Shown: piece after piece, positions 57,258 to 64,000 of the stretch
Layout of the letters: the number at the start of each line of letters is the position of its first letter
How positions within the stretch are numbered: the stretch's first letter is position 1
From: Mycobacterium syngnathidarum
Lineage (GTDB): Bacteria > Actinomycetota > Actinomycetes > Mycobacteriales > Mycobacteriaceae
Reading direction: 5' to 3'
Assembly (NCBI RefSeq): GCF_001942625.1
Contig: NZ_MLCL01000062.1
Location: 1 to 64,000, forward strand
DNA: 64,000 nt
The notes under the pieces: model-generated
Databases searched by the model: none
What the model saw: the letters and a program-made list of their open reading frames with translations, nothing else
Told to the model about the DNA's origin: nothing
Made by a program: the position numbers and the translations under genes

Positions 57258-57318
57258 GCCGAATCTGAGGTTGTGTGCGAGTTTCCACGAAAATCTCGCA
57301 CACAACCTCAGCTTCGGC
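57258..57318. terminator. Long-stem hairpin between convergent genes
   Basis: CTGAGGTTGTGTGCGAG (57265-57281) pairs perfectly with 57295-57311. The stem extends with GCCGAA/TTCGGC across one mismatch to about 23 bp, with a 13-nt loop. The stop codon of the next minus-strand gene (57308-57310) is inside the right arm, as with the hairpin at 42352. There is no U-tract. Confidence 0.7.
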
Positions 57319-58351
57319 GGGCTTTGCCTGTGATGAGAGGCAGGTCCGGGTACGTGACGACGCCGGGCTCGGCGGCGTACACCGCGGGCACCGAGTTGAC
57401 GCAATGCGCCGCGGTGGCGACGACGCCGGACTCCGGGCCTTCATCGCCGGCCTCGGACTGGAAGCCCTTGATGATGACCGTGAAGTCCGGGTTGCCGCGG
57501 ACCTCCATCTCGTAACGCTGCCCAGCTGAGCCGAAAGTCCATGCAGGATCGAGGTTTTCCTCGCCCATCAGCCAATTCACCGTGACCCGCACGACGGGCT
57601 CTCCGTCGACGAGGGCCTCCCAGTGGAACTTGCGCGCCGCGACCTGCCCGGGCTCGATGACGCCGATCGGCGAGTCGATGGGCGCGGTGGCGACCGCGAT
57701 CTCCTGGCTGGCGCGGATGCGTGGGTCGATCTGGAAGCCCACCTGATCGACCACCATCTTGACGGCCTGAATGAAACCGCCGTCGAGCATCTTCTGCATC
57801 GGGCCGCTCAACGCGGTGTCGGGGGTACCGCCGAACCCCATCACGTGGCGCACCACATCGGGCGCATCGTAGGTACGTAGGTCCGAAAACTCCTCGGCAC
57901 GAACGAACTTCACACCAGTTGCCATCGCGGAAAACACCAGCGGGAACTTCTCGCTGATCCCGCCAGGCGCGATGCCGGTGCCGTGCAACGTGGCATTGCC
58001 CTGAAGCGCGGCAGCCCGCATCGGCGCGGCCTGCTTCTCGCTGGGGTACAGCCAGCCGACGGGAGTGACGACGTTCTTGCCCGAACGCAGGAGCGCCGCC
58101 ACCTCGTCAGGGTTGGGGATCAGCGGCGAGTAGATTACCGCGTCGGCATCCAGCGCCAGGATCTCCTCGGCACTGTTGGTCGCCGTGATGCCGAGTGGTT
58201 CGGTGCCGATGATCTCGCCGACATCCTTGCCGTTCTTGGCGTCCGAATGCACCCAGCAGCCGACGAGTTCCAGTTCGGGATGCTCCAGCACACCTTTGAT
58301 CGCGGCCACGCCGACCCCACCGGTTGCCCACTGCACGACCTTGAGCGTCAA
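57308..58351 (-). CDS. Rossmann-fold oxidoreductase (dihydrodipicolinate reductase-like N-terminus)
   Basis: 347-residue protein. The N-terminal Rossmann fold is VVQWATGGVGVAAIKGVLEHPELELVG (in part), with WVHSDAKNGKDVGE. The C-terminal half is a DapB-like or 2,4-diaminopentanoate dehydrogenase-like domain (VMGFGGTPDTALSGPMQKMLDGGF). Members of this group in mycobacteria are of uncertain substrate. It is divergent from a lipid-transfer thiolase with a KstR-like box between them, suggesting sterol metabolism. Stop codon lies within a hairpin arm. Confidence 0.85.
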   Translation of the reverse strand: MTLKVVQWATGGVGVAAIKGVLEHPELELVGCWVHSDAKNGKDVGEIIGTEPLGITATNSAEEILALDADAVIYSPLIPNPDEVAALLRSGKNVVTPVGWLYPSEKQAAPMRAAALQGNATLHGTGIAPGGISEKFPLVFSAMATGVKFVRAEEFSDLRTYDAPDVVRHVMGFGGTPDTALSGPMQKMLDGGFIQAVKMVVDQVGFQIDPRIRASQEIAVATAPIDSPIGVIEPGQVAARKFHWEALVDGEPVVRVTVNWLMGEENLDPAWTFGSAGQRYEMEVRGNPDFTVIIKGFQSEAGDEGPESGVVATAAHCVNSVPAVYAAEPGVVTYPDLPLITGKARRS

Positions 58352-58370
58352 GACCCCTCCTCGGCAGAAC

Positions 58371-58384
58371 TAGAACACGTTCTA
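58371..58384. promoter_or_regulatory. KstR-like operator in a divergent promoter
   Basis: TAGAACACGTTCTA is a 6-2-6 palindrome and an exact match to TNNAACNNGTTNNA. It lies 20 bp before the start of the minus-strand oxidoreductase and 98 bp before the thiolase start. A single site could repress both genes. Confidence 0.75.
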
Positions 58385-58481
58385 CTGGTCTACACCACCG
58401 TCGTCTTCAGCGGAAGGGCGGTGACACCGACTCCAGCTGAAGAGGGTTGCCCCGATTTCGCAATGAAGTATGTTCCGTTGC

Positions 58482-59672
58482 ATGGCTAACAAAGTGTTCG
58501 TCGTCGGTGTGGGGATGACGAAATTCGAGAAACCAGGACGTCGCGAGGGTTGGGACTACCCGGACATGGCGCGCGAGTCCGGCACCAAGGCCCTCGAGGA
58601 CGCGGGCATCTCTTATGACCAGGTGCAGCAGGGTTACGTCGGGTACTGCTCGGGTGATTCCACCTCGGGTCAGCGCGCACTCTACGAACTGGGCATGACG
58701 GGAATCCCGATCGTCAACGTCAACAACAACTGTTCGACGGGGTCGACCGCGCTTTACCTTGCCGCACAGGCGATTCGCGGCGGCCTGGCCGATTGCACGA
58801 TGGCCCTCGGCTTCGAGAAGATGCAGCCGGGCTCGCTGGGCGGCGGCGCGCAGGACCGCGAGTCCCCGCTGGGCCGCCACGTCAAGGCCCTGGCCGAAAT
58901 CGACGAGTTCGCCTTCCCCGTCGCACCGTGGATGTTCGGCGCGGCCGGCCGCGAGCACATGAAGAAGTACGGCACCACCGCCGAGCACTTCGCGAAGATC
59001 GGCTACAAGAACCACAAGCATTCGGTGAACAACCCGTATGCGCAGTTCCAGGACGAGTACACCCTCGACGACATCTTGGCCGCCAAGATGATCTCCGATC
59101 CGCTGACCAAGCTGCAGTGCTCCCCCACCTCCGACGGGTCGGGTGCGGCGATCGTGGCCAGTGAGGCGTTCGTCGACAAGCACGGCCTGGCCGGCCAAGC
59201 GGTCGAGATCGTCGGGCAGTCGATGACCACCGACTTCACCTCGACCTTCGACGGCAGCGCCGCCAACATCATCGGCTATGACATGAATGTGCAAGCGGCC
59301 CAGCAGGTCTACGCGCAGTCCGGCCTCGGCCCCGAGGACTTCCAGGTCATCGAGCTGCATGACTGCTTCTCCGCCAACGAACTGCTGCTGTACGAAGCCC
59401 TGGGCCTGTGCGCCGAGGGTGAGGCGCCGCGGTTGATCGACGACAACGACACCACCTACGGCGGCCGCTGGGTGGTCAACCCGTCTGGCGGGCTGATCTC
59501 CAAGGGCCACCCCTTGGGCGCGACGGGCCTGGCCCAGTGTTCCGAGCTGACCTGGCAGTTGCGCGGCACCGCCGACAAGCGTCAGGTCGATGGGGTCAGC
59601 GCAGCTCTGCAGCACAACATCGGACTTGGCGGCGCGGCCGTCGTGACGGCCTACCAGCGCGCCGAGCGGTAA
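58482..59672 (+). CDS. Lipid-transfer protein / SCP-x-type thiolase
   Basis: 396-residue SCP-x-type thiolase. Nucleophile region [17 protein letters not shown], His block [17 protein letters not shown] and terminal [16 protein letters not shown]. Such proteins form aldolase- or thiolase-like enzymes in sterol side-chain and lipid degradation. In known pairs they act with a MaoC/DUF35 partner, and none is adjacent here. Start ATG at 58482 ([16 protein letters not shown]). M. tuberculosis Rv0914c is a plausible relative. The KstR-like box upstream supports sterol regulation. Confidence 0.9.
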   Translation: MANKVFVVGVGMTKFEKPGRREGWDYPDMARESGTKALEDAGISYDQVQQGYVGYCSGDSTSGQRALYELGMTGIPIVNVNNNCSTGSTALYLAAQAIRGGLADCTMALGFEKMQPGSLGGGAQDRESPLGRHVKALAEIDEFAFPVAPWMFGAAGREHMKKYGTTAEHFAKIGYKNHKHSVNNPYAQFQDEYTLDDILAAKMISDPLTKLQCSPTSDGSGAAIVASEAFVDKHGLAGQAVEIVGQSMTTDFTSTFDGSAANIIGYDMNVQAAQQVYAQSGLGPEDFQVIELHDCFSANELLLYEALGLCAEGEAPRLIDDNDTTYGGRWVVNPSGGLISKGHPLGATGLAQCSELTWQLRGTADKRQVDGVSAALQHNIGLGGAAVVTAYQRAER

Positions 59673-59728
59673 CCCTTCCCGCGAATGGGTGCGCGCCTAG
59701 CTCCTGCCACCCGTCGTCCACCACCCGT

Positions 59729-59776
59729 TGTCACACTGGAGTGGCTGTCGACGTCGATAGCTGCTCTGGTGTGACA
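59729..59776 (+). repeat. 48-nt palindromic repeat element, copy 2
   Basis: TGTCACACTGGAGTGGCT (59729-59746), a 12-nt spacer, and AGCTGCTCTGGTGTGACA (59759-59776). The units pair at 14 of 18 positions. It has the same 18-12-18 design as the copies at 6307 and 59801, and its period to the next copy is 72 bp. Confidence 0.75.
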
Positions 59777-59800
59777 CAGCGGAGACGGCCCAGCACGTTG

Positions 59801-59848
59801 CGTCACGCCAGCGTGGCGCTCGGGCTCGACGGCCACTCTGGCGTGACA
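59801..59848 (+). repeat. 48-nt palindromic repeat element, copy 3, with adjoining GC-rich tandem repeat
   Basis: CGTCACGCCAGCGTGGCG (59801-59818), a spacer beginning CTC and ending CGAC, and GGCCACTCTGGCGTGACA (59831-59848). The units pair at 15 of 18 positions. The following bases (about 59844-59900) repeat GACAGTGGCGGGGCGGG twice, with a third decayed unit. The whole 59673-59920 gap holds only these repeats. Confidence 0.75.
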
Positions 59849-59920
59849 GTGGCGGGGCGGGGCGACAGTGGCGGGGCGGGACGACGGTGGCAGCGCGGGG
59901 CGATGGCAGGCGGGGTCGAG

Positions 59921-61543
59921 CTAGAGCGTGACCACCTCATAGTCACCATCGGCGTGACGGGCTCGGATGGTCTTCTTGTCGTACTTGCCCACACTGGTGC
60001 GTGGCACTTGCTCGATGAACGTCCACCGCTCGGGCAGCCACCAGCGAACCACCTTGTCCGCCAAGAATTCCCGTAGTTCAGCGGGTTCGGCGGACGCCCC
60101 CTCGTTCAGCACCACCACGGCCAGTGGGCGTTCTTGCCAGCGCTCGTCGGGCACCCCGACAACGGCGGCCTCCAACACCGCCGGGTGGGCGATGAGGTGG
60201 TTCTCCAGCTCCACCGAGGAGATCCACTCTCCGCCGGATTTGATGACGTCCTTGGCCCGGTCGGTCAGGGTCACGTACCCCTGTGGGTCGATCACGCCAA
60301 CGTCCCCGGTGCGCAGCCATCCGCTGTCGAACTTCTCGGAGTCGCGGTCCAAGTAGTAGGACCCGGTGATCCACGGCCCCCGCACCTCCAGTTCACCGAC
60401 CGCGTCGCCGTCGTCGGGCAGGGGGGCGCCTTCGTCGTCGACGATGCGCACCTCCACGCCGCACATCGGCCGGCCCTGGCTGACCCGCATCTCCCAGGCA
60501 CGGTCCTCGGAAACCCCGGGCAGCGGCTTGGCGACGGTGGCCAGCGGTGAGGTTTCGGTCATCCCCCAGGCCTGCTGGATGTACACACCGTACCGCTCCT
60601 GGAACTCCTGCATCAGCGACAAAGGCACCGCCGAACCACCGCACGCCACAAGTCTGAGCGACGAAACATCATGTCCCGGTTCCTTTTCCAGGCGGTGCAC
60701 GACGTCGTTCCAGATGGTGGGCACGGCTCCGGCCAACGTGGGACGCTGCGATTCGATCAGCTCGATCAGCGAGGCGCCGTCCATGAACCGGTCGGGCATC
60801 ACCAGGTTGGCGCCGGCCATCAAGGCCGCATACGGCAACCCCCACGCGTTGGCGTGGAACATCGGCACTATGGGCAGCACCGAGTCGCTGCAGCTGACGT
60901 CGAGCGCGTTGGCCGTGCAGGTGTTCAACGCGTGCAGGTAGCTCGAGCGGTGGCTGTACACCACACCTTTCGGGTTTCCGGTCGTGCCGCTGGTGTAACA
61001 CATTGCCGCCGCGGAGTTTTCGTCGATTTCCGGCCAGTCGAACTCGGTGGGCTTGGTGGCCAGCAGCTCATCCCAGCGCAGCACGGTCGCGCCTGTCAAC
61101 GCGCCCACGTCGCCGTCGCCGACCACGATGACGGTGTGCACGGTCTCCAGCAGCGGCAGCACCGGGGCCAGCAGCGGCACCAGGGAGGCATCGGCGATCA
61201 CGACGCTGTCGGCGGCCTCGTTGGCGATGTAGGCGATCTGCTCGGGCGAGAGCCGGATGTTCAGGGTGTGCAGCACCGCGCCCATGGCGGGCACCGCGAG
61301 GTAGGCGGCCAGGTGTTCGGTGTTGTTCCACATGAACGTGCCGACGCGCTGGTCTCCGTCGACGCCGAGCCCTCGCAAGGCGTGCGCCAGTTGGGCTGCC
61401 TGCCCGCCCAGCTCCCGGTAGCTGATCTTGCGGTAGCGGCCCTGGCCGCAGGCGGTGGTCACGGTCCGGTCCCCGTTGACACCGCAGGCGTGTCGCAGGA
61501 TCGCGGTGATCGTCAACGGCCAGTTCTGCATCGTGCTCTTCAC
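59921..61543 (-). CDS. Fatty-acid-CoA ligase (FadD14-like)
   Basis: 540-residue ANL-superfamily acyl-CoA synthetase. The AMP-binding motif is MCYTSGTTGNPKGVVYSHRS, the adenylate site is YIQQAWGMTETSP, the hinge is DRAKDVIKSGGEWIS and the catalytic lysine is in RTSVGKYDKKTIR. It activates a fatty acid to acyl-CoA. The GTG at 61543 (VKSTMQNWPLTI) is preferred over a much longer frame. By synteny it may be FadD14 (Rv1058). It is divergent from a small secreted protein gene. Confidence 0.92.
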   Translation of the reverse strand: MKSTMQNWPLTITAILRHACGVNGDRTVTTACGQGRYRKISYRELGGQAAQLAHALRGLGVDGDQRVGTFMWNNTEHLAAYLAVPAMGAVLHTLNIRLSPEQIAYIANEAADSVVIADASLVPLLAPVLPLLETVHTVIVVGDGDVGALTGATVLRWDELLATKPTEFDWPEIDENSAAAMCYTSGTTGNPKGVVYSHRSSYLHALNTCTANALDVSCSDSVLPIVPMFHANAWGLPYAALMAGANLVMPDRFMDGASLIELIESQRPTLAGAVPTIWNDVVHRLEKEPGHDVSSLRLVACGGSAVPLSLMQEFQERYGVYIQQAWGMTETSPLATVAKPLPGVSEDRAWEMRVSQGRPMCGVEVRIVDDEGAPLPDDGDAVGELEVRGPWITGSYYLDRDSEKFDSGWLRTGDVGVIDPQGYVTLTDRAKDVIKSGGEWISSVELENHLIAHPAVLEAAVVGVPDERWQERPLAVVVLNEGASAEPAELREFLADKVVRWWLPERWTFIEQVPRTSVGKYDKKTIRARHADGDYEVVTL

Positions 61544-61650
61544 GGGCGCGATGGTATGCGCTCGGCGACCGGCGCCGGCGGGAACGATTCGAATTCCTCG
61601 AACGATGTATGTAAGGGAAGATGGACGGGTAGCGACGGAAGGACGTGCCG

Positions 61651-61956
61651 ATGCGCATGAAATGGTCCCTGATGGCAGTCTCGGTGGCTGTGTTCGGGGC
61701 AATCGGCGCGTCGTCCGCGGAAGCCTCGGCCGAAACGGCGCAGGAGACGATCAATCGCCTGCAGTCCGAGGGCTACACCGTCACCATCGACAAGATCGGC
61801 ACCGCGCCGCTGGACCACTGCACTGTCACCAGCGTGCGAAACCCGCAACAGGTCGGCCAGTTGGTGCCCTACGTCGGGCCGGGTCTGGGCGGTGATCGCA
61901 TCCTGGTGCCGTCGGTCAGCCGCACGGTGTCGGTGTCGCTCAACTGCCAGCGCTGA
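61651..61956 (+). CDS. Small secreted two-cysteine protein (paralogue A)
   Basis: 101-residue secreted protein. The signal peptide (residues ~1-28) ends SSAEASA. The mature part (about 73 residues) has TINRLQSEGYTVTIDKIG and APLDHCTVTSVRNPQQ, then a conserved C-terminal SRTVSVSLNCQR. The two cysteines probably form a disulfide. The ATG at 61651 follows GGAAGG. It aligns along its length with the next gene, which faces it tail to tail with 3 bp between stops. Function unknown, family seen in mycobacteria. Confidence 0.8.
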   Translation: MRMKWSLMAVSVAVFGAIGASSAEASAETAQETINRLQSEGYTVTIDKIGTAPLDHCTVTSVRNPQQVGQLVPYVGPGLGGDRILVPSVSRTVSVSLNCQR

Positions 61957-61959
61957 GGC

Positions 61960-62274
61960 TCATTTCGAACAGTTCAGCGATACCGTGATGGTTTTCCGCA
62001 CCACCACGGGCACGAGGTCGAATTCCCGCTTGCCGTTGTGGCCGAGCCGCTCGACCCGGATCAGCTTGGTCTGGGTCTGTGGGTTACGGACGCTGGTGAC
62101 GATGCACTGATCGAGTGGTGCGCTGCCGACCCGATCGATGTTGACGTAGTAGCCCTCGGCTTCCAGCAACCCGATGGTCTCGACCGCCGAGTCGGCAGAT
62201 GCCGATCCGGCGGGCGCCAAAATGGTTCCCAACGCCGCCCCCGACGCGGCCATCATGATGATCGATGCGTACAT
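61960..62274 (-). CDS. Small secreted two-cysteine protein (paralogue B)
   Basis: 104-residue secreted protein: signal peptide to about residue 28 (ILAPAGSASA), then TIGLLEAEGYYVNIDRVG, APLDQCIVTSVRNPQTQ, and VVVRKTITVSLNCSK. Shares the APLD-C--VTSVRNPQ core and final SLNC with paralogue A. It differs by a basic insert (RVERLGHNGKREFDL) between the cysteines. The start ATG at 62274 is the first with a purine-rich leader. The long upstream frame is a shadow of dctA. Confidence 0.8.
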   Translation of the reverse strand: MYASIIMMAASGAALGTILAPAGSASADSAVETIGLLEAEGYYVNIDRVGSAPLDQCIVTSVRNPQTQTKLIRVERLGHNGKREFDLVPVVVRKTITVSLNCSK

Positions 62275-62366
62275 GGCCGTGTCTTCTTTCGTGCTTCCCG
62301 CATTCACTCTTTCGGTGATGTCCTGCCCCTTGTTACGGGTGAGGACGGTTTCGGGTTCAACGCAAG

Positions 62367-62382
62367 AGGCCCGGCCGGGCCT
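62367..62382. terminator. Palindrome downstream of dctA
   Basis: AGGCCCGGCCGGGCCT is a perfect 16-bp palindrome 12 bp past the dctA stop on the minus strand. It could end the dctA transcript, but it lacks a U-tract. It is also upstream of paralogue B, so an operator role is possible. Confidence 0.4.
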
Positions 62383-62393
62383 GGAGCTACCCG

Positions 62394-63743
62394 CTAGGCG
62401 TGGGCGGGCGCCGTGGCCTGGTGGTCGACCATGGTGAGTTCGTCGAACGGATCGTCGCCGCGCAGCACCGCATCGACTTTGGTCTTGTCCACGGTGTGCG
62501 TCCACGAGCCGACGAGCAGGGTGGCCACCGCGTTGCCGGAGAAGTTGGTCACCGCGCGGGCTTCGGACATGAACCGGTCGATCCCGACGATCAAGCCGAC
62601 CCCGTCGAGCAGATCGGGGCGGTGTGCCTGCAGACCCCCGGCCAGTGTGGCCAATCCGGCGCCGGTCACGCCTGCGGCTCCCTTGGACGCGACGATCATG
62701 AACACCAGCAGGCCGATCTGCTGCCCGACGGACATCGGCGCGTGCAGCGCGTCGGCGATGAACAGCGCGGCCATGGTCAGGTATATCGCGGTGCCGTCGA
62801 GGTTGAACGAATACCCGGTCGGCACAACGACACCCACCGTGCTGCGCTCGACGCCCAGATGCTCCATCTTGGCGATCAGCCGCGGCAGCGCCGACTCCGA
62901 CGAGGACGTCGAGAAGATCAGAAGGTACTCGCGGGCCAGGTACCGCACCAACTTGAAGATGGACACCCCGGACACGGCGCGCAGCAGGATGCCGAGGATG
63001 CCGAACACGAACAGCACGCAGGTCACGTAGAAGCCCAGCATCAGGGTGAGCAGCTGGGTGACGGCAGTCCAGCCGGTCTGCCCGACGACGTTGGCGATCG
63101 CGCCGAAGGCACCGATGGGCGCCAGCCACAGGATCATGATCAGCACCTTGAACACAAGCTTCTGCAGGTACTCGATGCCGCGCAGGATCGGTTCACCGGA
63201 GTTGCCCATGCCCTGCAGGGCGAACCCCACCAGCAGCGCCACGAACAAGGCCTGAAGCACGCTTCCCGCCGTCAGCGCCGAGAACAGCGTCTCGGGGATG
63301 ATGCCCTGGACGAAGTCCATGAGCCCACCGGCTTCGTGTGCCTTCTCCGCGAGTTCGGCACCCTTGCCCGCCGAACCCTGCGACAGATGCATGCCGCTGC
63401 CGGGGTGGATCAGGTTGCCGACCACGAGACCGATGGCCAGGGCGATCGTCGACATCGCCAGGAAGTACCCGAAGGCCAGGCCGCCGACCTTGCCGACGGT
63501 GGCGGCCTTACGCACCGATCCGATCCCCAGCACGATGGTGCAGAAGATGATCGGCGAGATCATCATCTTGATCAGGTTGACGAACATGGTGCCGAGCACG
63601 CCGACGCTCTTGCCGACCTCTGGCGCCACCAGTCCGACCACCACGCCGATGACGACGGCAGCGATGACCGCGATGTAGAGCCAGTGCGTGCGGTCGCGAC
63701 GCGTGGACGCCGGCTCTGGTTGCGGCTCAGCGGTGACGCTCAT
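62394..63743 (-). CDS. dctA: C4-dicarboxylate/proton symporter DctA
   Basis: 449-residue DAACS-family (GltPh-like) symporter. The substrate and ion motifs are FSTSSSESALPRLIAKME (serine-rich hairpin HP1), SFNLDGTAIYLTMAALFIA (TM7 NMDGT-type), KGAAGVTGAGLATLAGGL (HP2) and SEARAVTNFSGNAVATLLV (TM8 with the substrate Arg). It imports succinate, fumarate or malate. The ATG at 63743 precedes the first basic turn. A CRP-like site lies 51 bp upstream. Confidence 0.93.
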   Translation of the reverse strand: MSVTAEPQPEPASTRRDRTHWLYIAVIAAVVIGVVVGLVAPEVGKSVGVLGTMFVNLIKMMISPIIFCTIVLGIGSVRKAATVGKVGGLAFGYFLAMSTIALAIGLVVGNLIHPGSGMHLSQGSAGKGAELAEKAHEAGGLMDFVQGIIPETLFSALTAGSVLQALFVALLVGFALQGMGNSGEPILRGIEYLQKLVFKVLIMILWLAPIGAFGAIANVVGQTGWTAVTQLLTLMLGFYVTCVLFVFGILGILLRAVSGVSIFKLVRYLAREYLLIFSTSSSESALPRLIAKMEHLGVERSTVGVVVPTGYSFNLDGTAIYLTMAALFIADALHAPMSVGQQIGLLVFMIVASKGAAGVTGAGLATLAGGLQAHRPDLLDGVGLIVGIDRFMSEARAVTNFSGNAVATLLVGSWTHTVDKTKVDAVLRGDDPFDELTMVDHQATAPAHA

Positions 63744-63793
63744 CGGTACGACCTCCAGTTCGAATGCGCTGTAACAAGCACCTTCGACCATAT

Positions 63794-63809
63794 GGTGAGC
63801 CGGGTCACG
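63794..63809. promoter_or_regulatory. CRP-like site upstream of dctA
   Basis: GGTGAGCCGGGTCACG contains the GTGA-N6-TCAC core of the CRP operator. It lies about 51 bp upstream of the dctA start. Mycobacterial CRP uses nearly the same consensus. The outer bases deviate, so this is a moderate match. It could also act on the divergent gene at 63960. Confidence 0.5.
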
Positions 63810-63959
63810 TTTTTGTTCATTGTGTTCAGACGCGGCGTTGCCGACGGCCGGGGAATCACCGGCGGGACTGCCGAGTGCACCCTGAATCGATGATCGGGAC
63901 AGCCCGGCCGGTCCGGGCCATTATTTTGGTGGTGCGCACGTGAACAATCCGGAGGTGCA

Positions 63960-64000
63960 GTGACGCGCTGGTGGCGACGATTGGCAGGTGGGGCCTGGCC
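63960..64000 (+). CDS. 5' start of a gene cut by the window edge
   Basis: GTG at 63960 follows GGAGG at a good distance, and the frame stays open to the edge (VTRWWRRLAGGAW). The basic start followed by hydrophobic residues suits a membrane protein. Its divergent position next to dctA would fit a dicarboxylate-sensing histidine kinase, but the sequence here is far too short to say. Confidence 0.4.
   Translation, partial: MTRWWRRLAGGAW

Overview
The window is high-GC chromosomal DNA of a mycobacterium, most likely a fast-growing Mycolicibacterium. The evidence is gene content and order (coaA, glyA, desA2, phoH2, glpX, fum, mca, greA, metB, pra, cbs, lipU, fadA3, echA8/9), frequent GTG starts, and probable leaderless promoters. 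From about 6.4 kb to 61.5 kb the core genes follow, in inverted order, the M. tuberculosis segment from about Rv1058 to Rv1101c. Lineage-specific cassettes interrupt that backbone. No tRNA, rRNA, CRISPR array, transposase or prophage was seen.

Layout. 0-3.2 kb: the tail of an unidentified gene, a formylglycine-generating enzyme, a divergent TetR regulator/cytochrome P450 pair and a small acidic protein. 3.2-6.3 kb: three SDR-type oxidoreductases behind a KstR-like box. 6.4-11.6 kb: an AI-2E-type permease, a dienelactone hydrolase, a DUF4245 protein, then glpX-fum. 11.6-16.1 kb: a DosR/DevR dormancy cassette (devS, a flavin/PNPOx protein, devR, a Usp protein, an Acg-type nitroreductase) with two DosR-like boxes. 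16.1-24.5 kb: polysaccharide deacetylase, phoH2 with an overlapping 44-codon ORF, desA2, a long-form glyA, a Trp/Gly-repeat secreted protein, a DUF885 protein, coaA and a hypothetical protein.

24.5-42.3 kb: two paralogous four-helix membrane proteins and a larger membrane protein, a cis-prenyl transferase, a haemolysin-III protein, a ketosteroid-isomerase-like protein, a thioredoxin-fold protein, mycothiol amidase mca, greA, a GPP34-family protein, metB and cbs (sulfur amino-acid metabolism), pra and a proline-rich paralogue, lipU, an SGNH hydrolase and fadA3. 42.3-43.5 kb: a DUF559-like nuclease gene flanked by two direct copies of a 61-nt hairpin repeat. 43.5-48.0 kb: a Bax-inhibitor-like protein, echA9-echA8 and an alpha/beta-hydrolase membrane protein. 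48.0-49.0 kb: a cysteine dioxygenase-rhodanese operon preceded by a 14-codon ORF with tandem Cys codons. 49.2-56.1 kb: a lipoprotein, a SulP transporter, a SulP remnant, glutamate dehydrogenase, two patatins and a class II amidotransferase. 56.1-64 kb: an alcohol dehydrogenase, a KstR-box-controlled divergent pair (Rossmann oxidoreductase and lipid-transfer thiolase), palindromic repeat elements, a FadD ligase, two convergent secreted paralogues, and dctA with a CRP-like site.

Themes: lipid and sterol catabolism (KstR boxes, thiolases, crotonases, FadD, SDRs), central carbon (glpX, fum, dctA), sulfur and thiol metabolism (metB, cbs, mca, cysteine dioxygenase, rhodanese) and hypoxia response. 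The most noteworthy non-genic signals are the paired 61-nt hairpins around the nuclease gene, a separate 48-nt palindromic element family (three copies), long-stem hairpins at gene ends, and the putative cysteine-sensing leader peptide.
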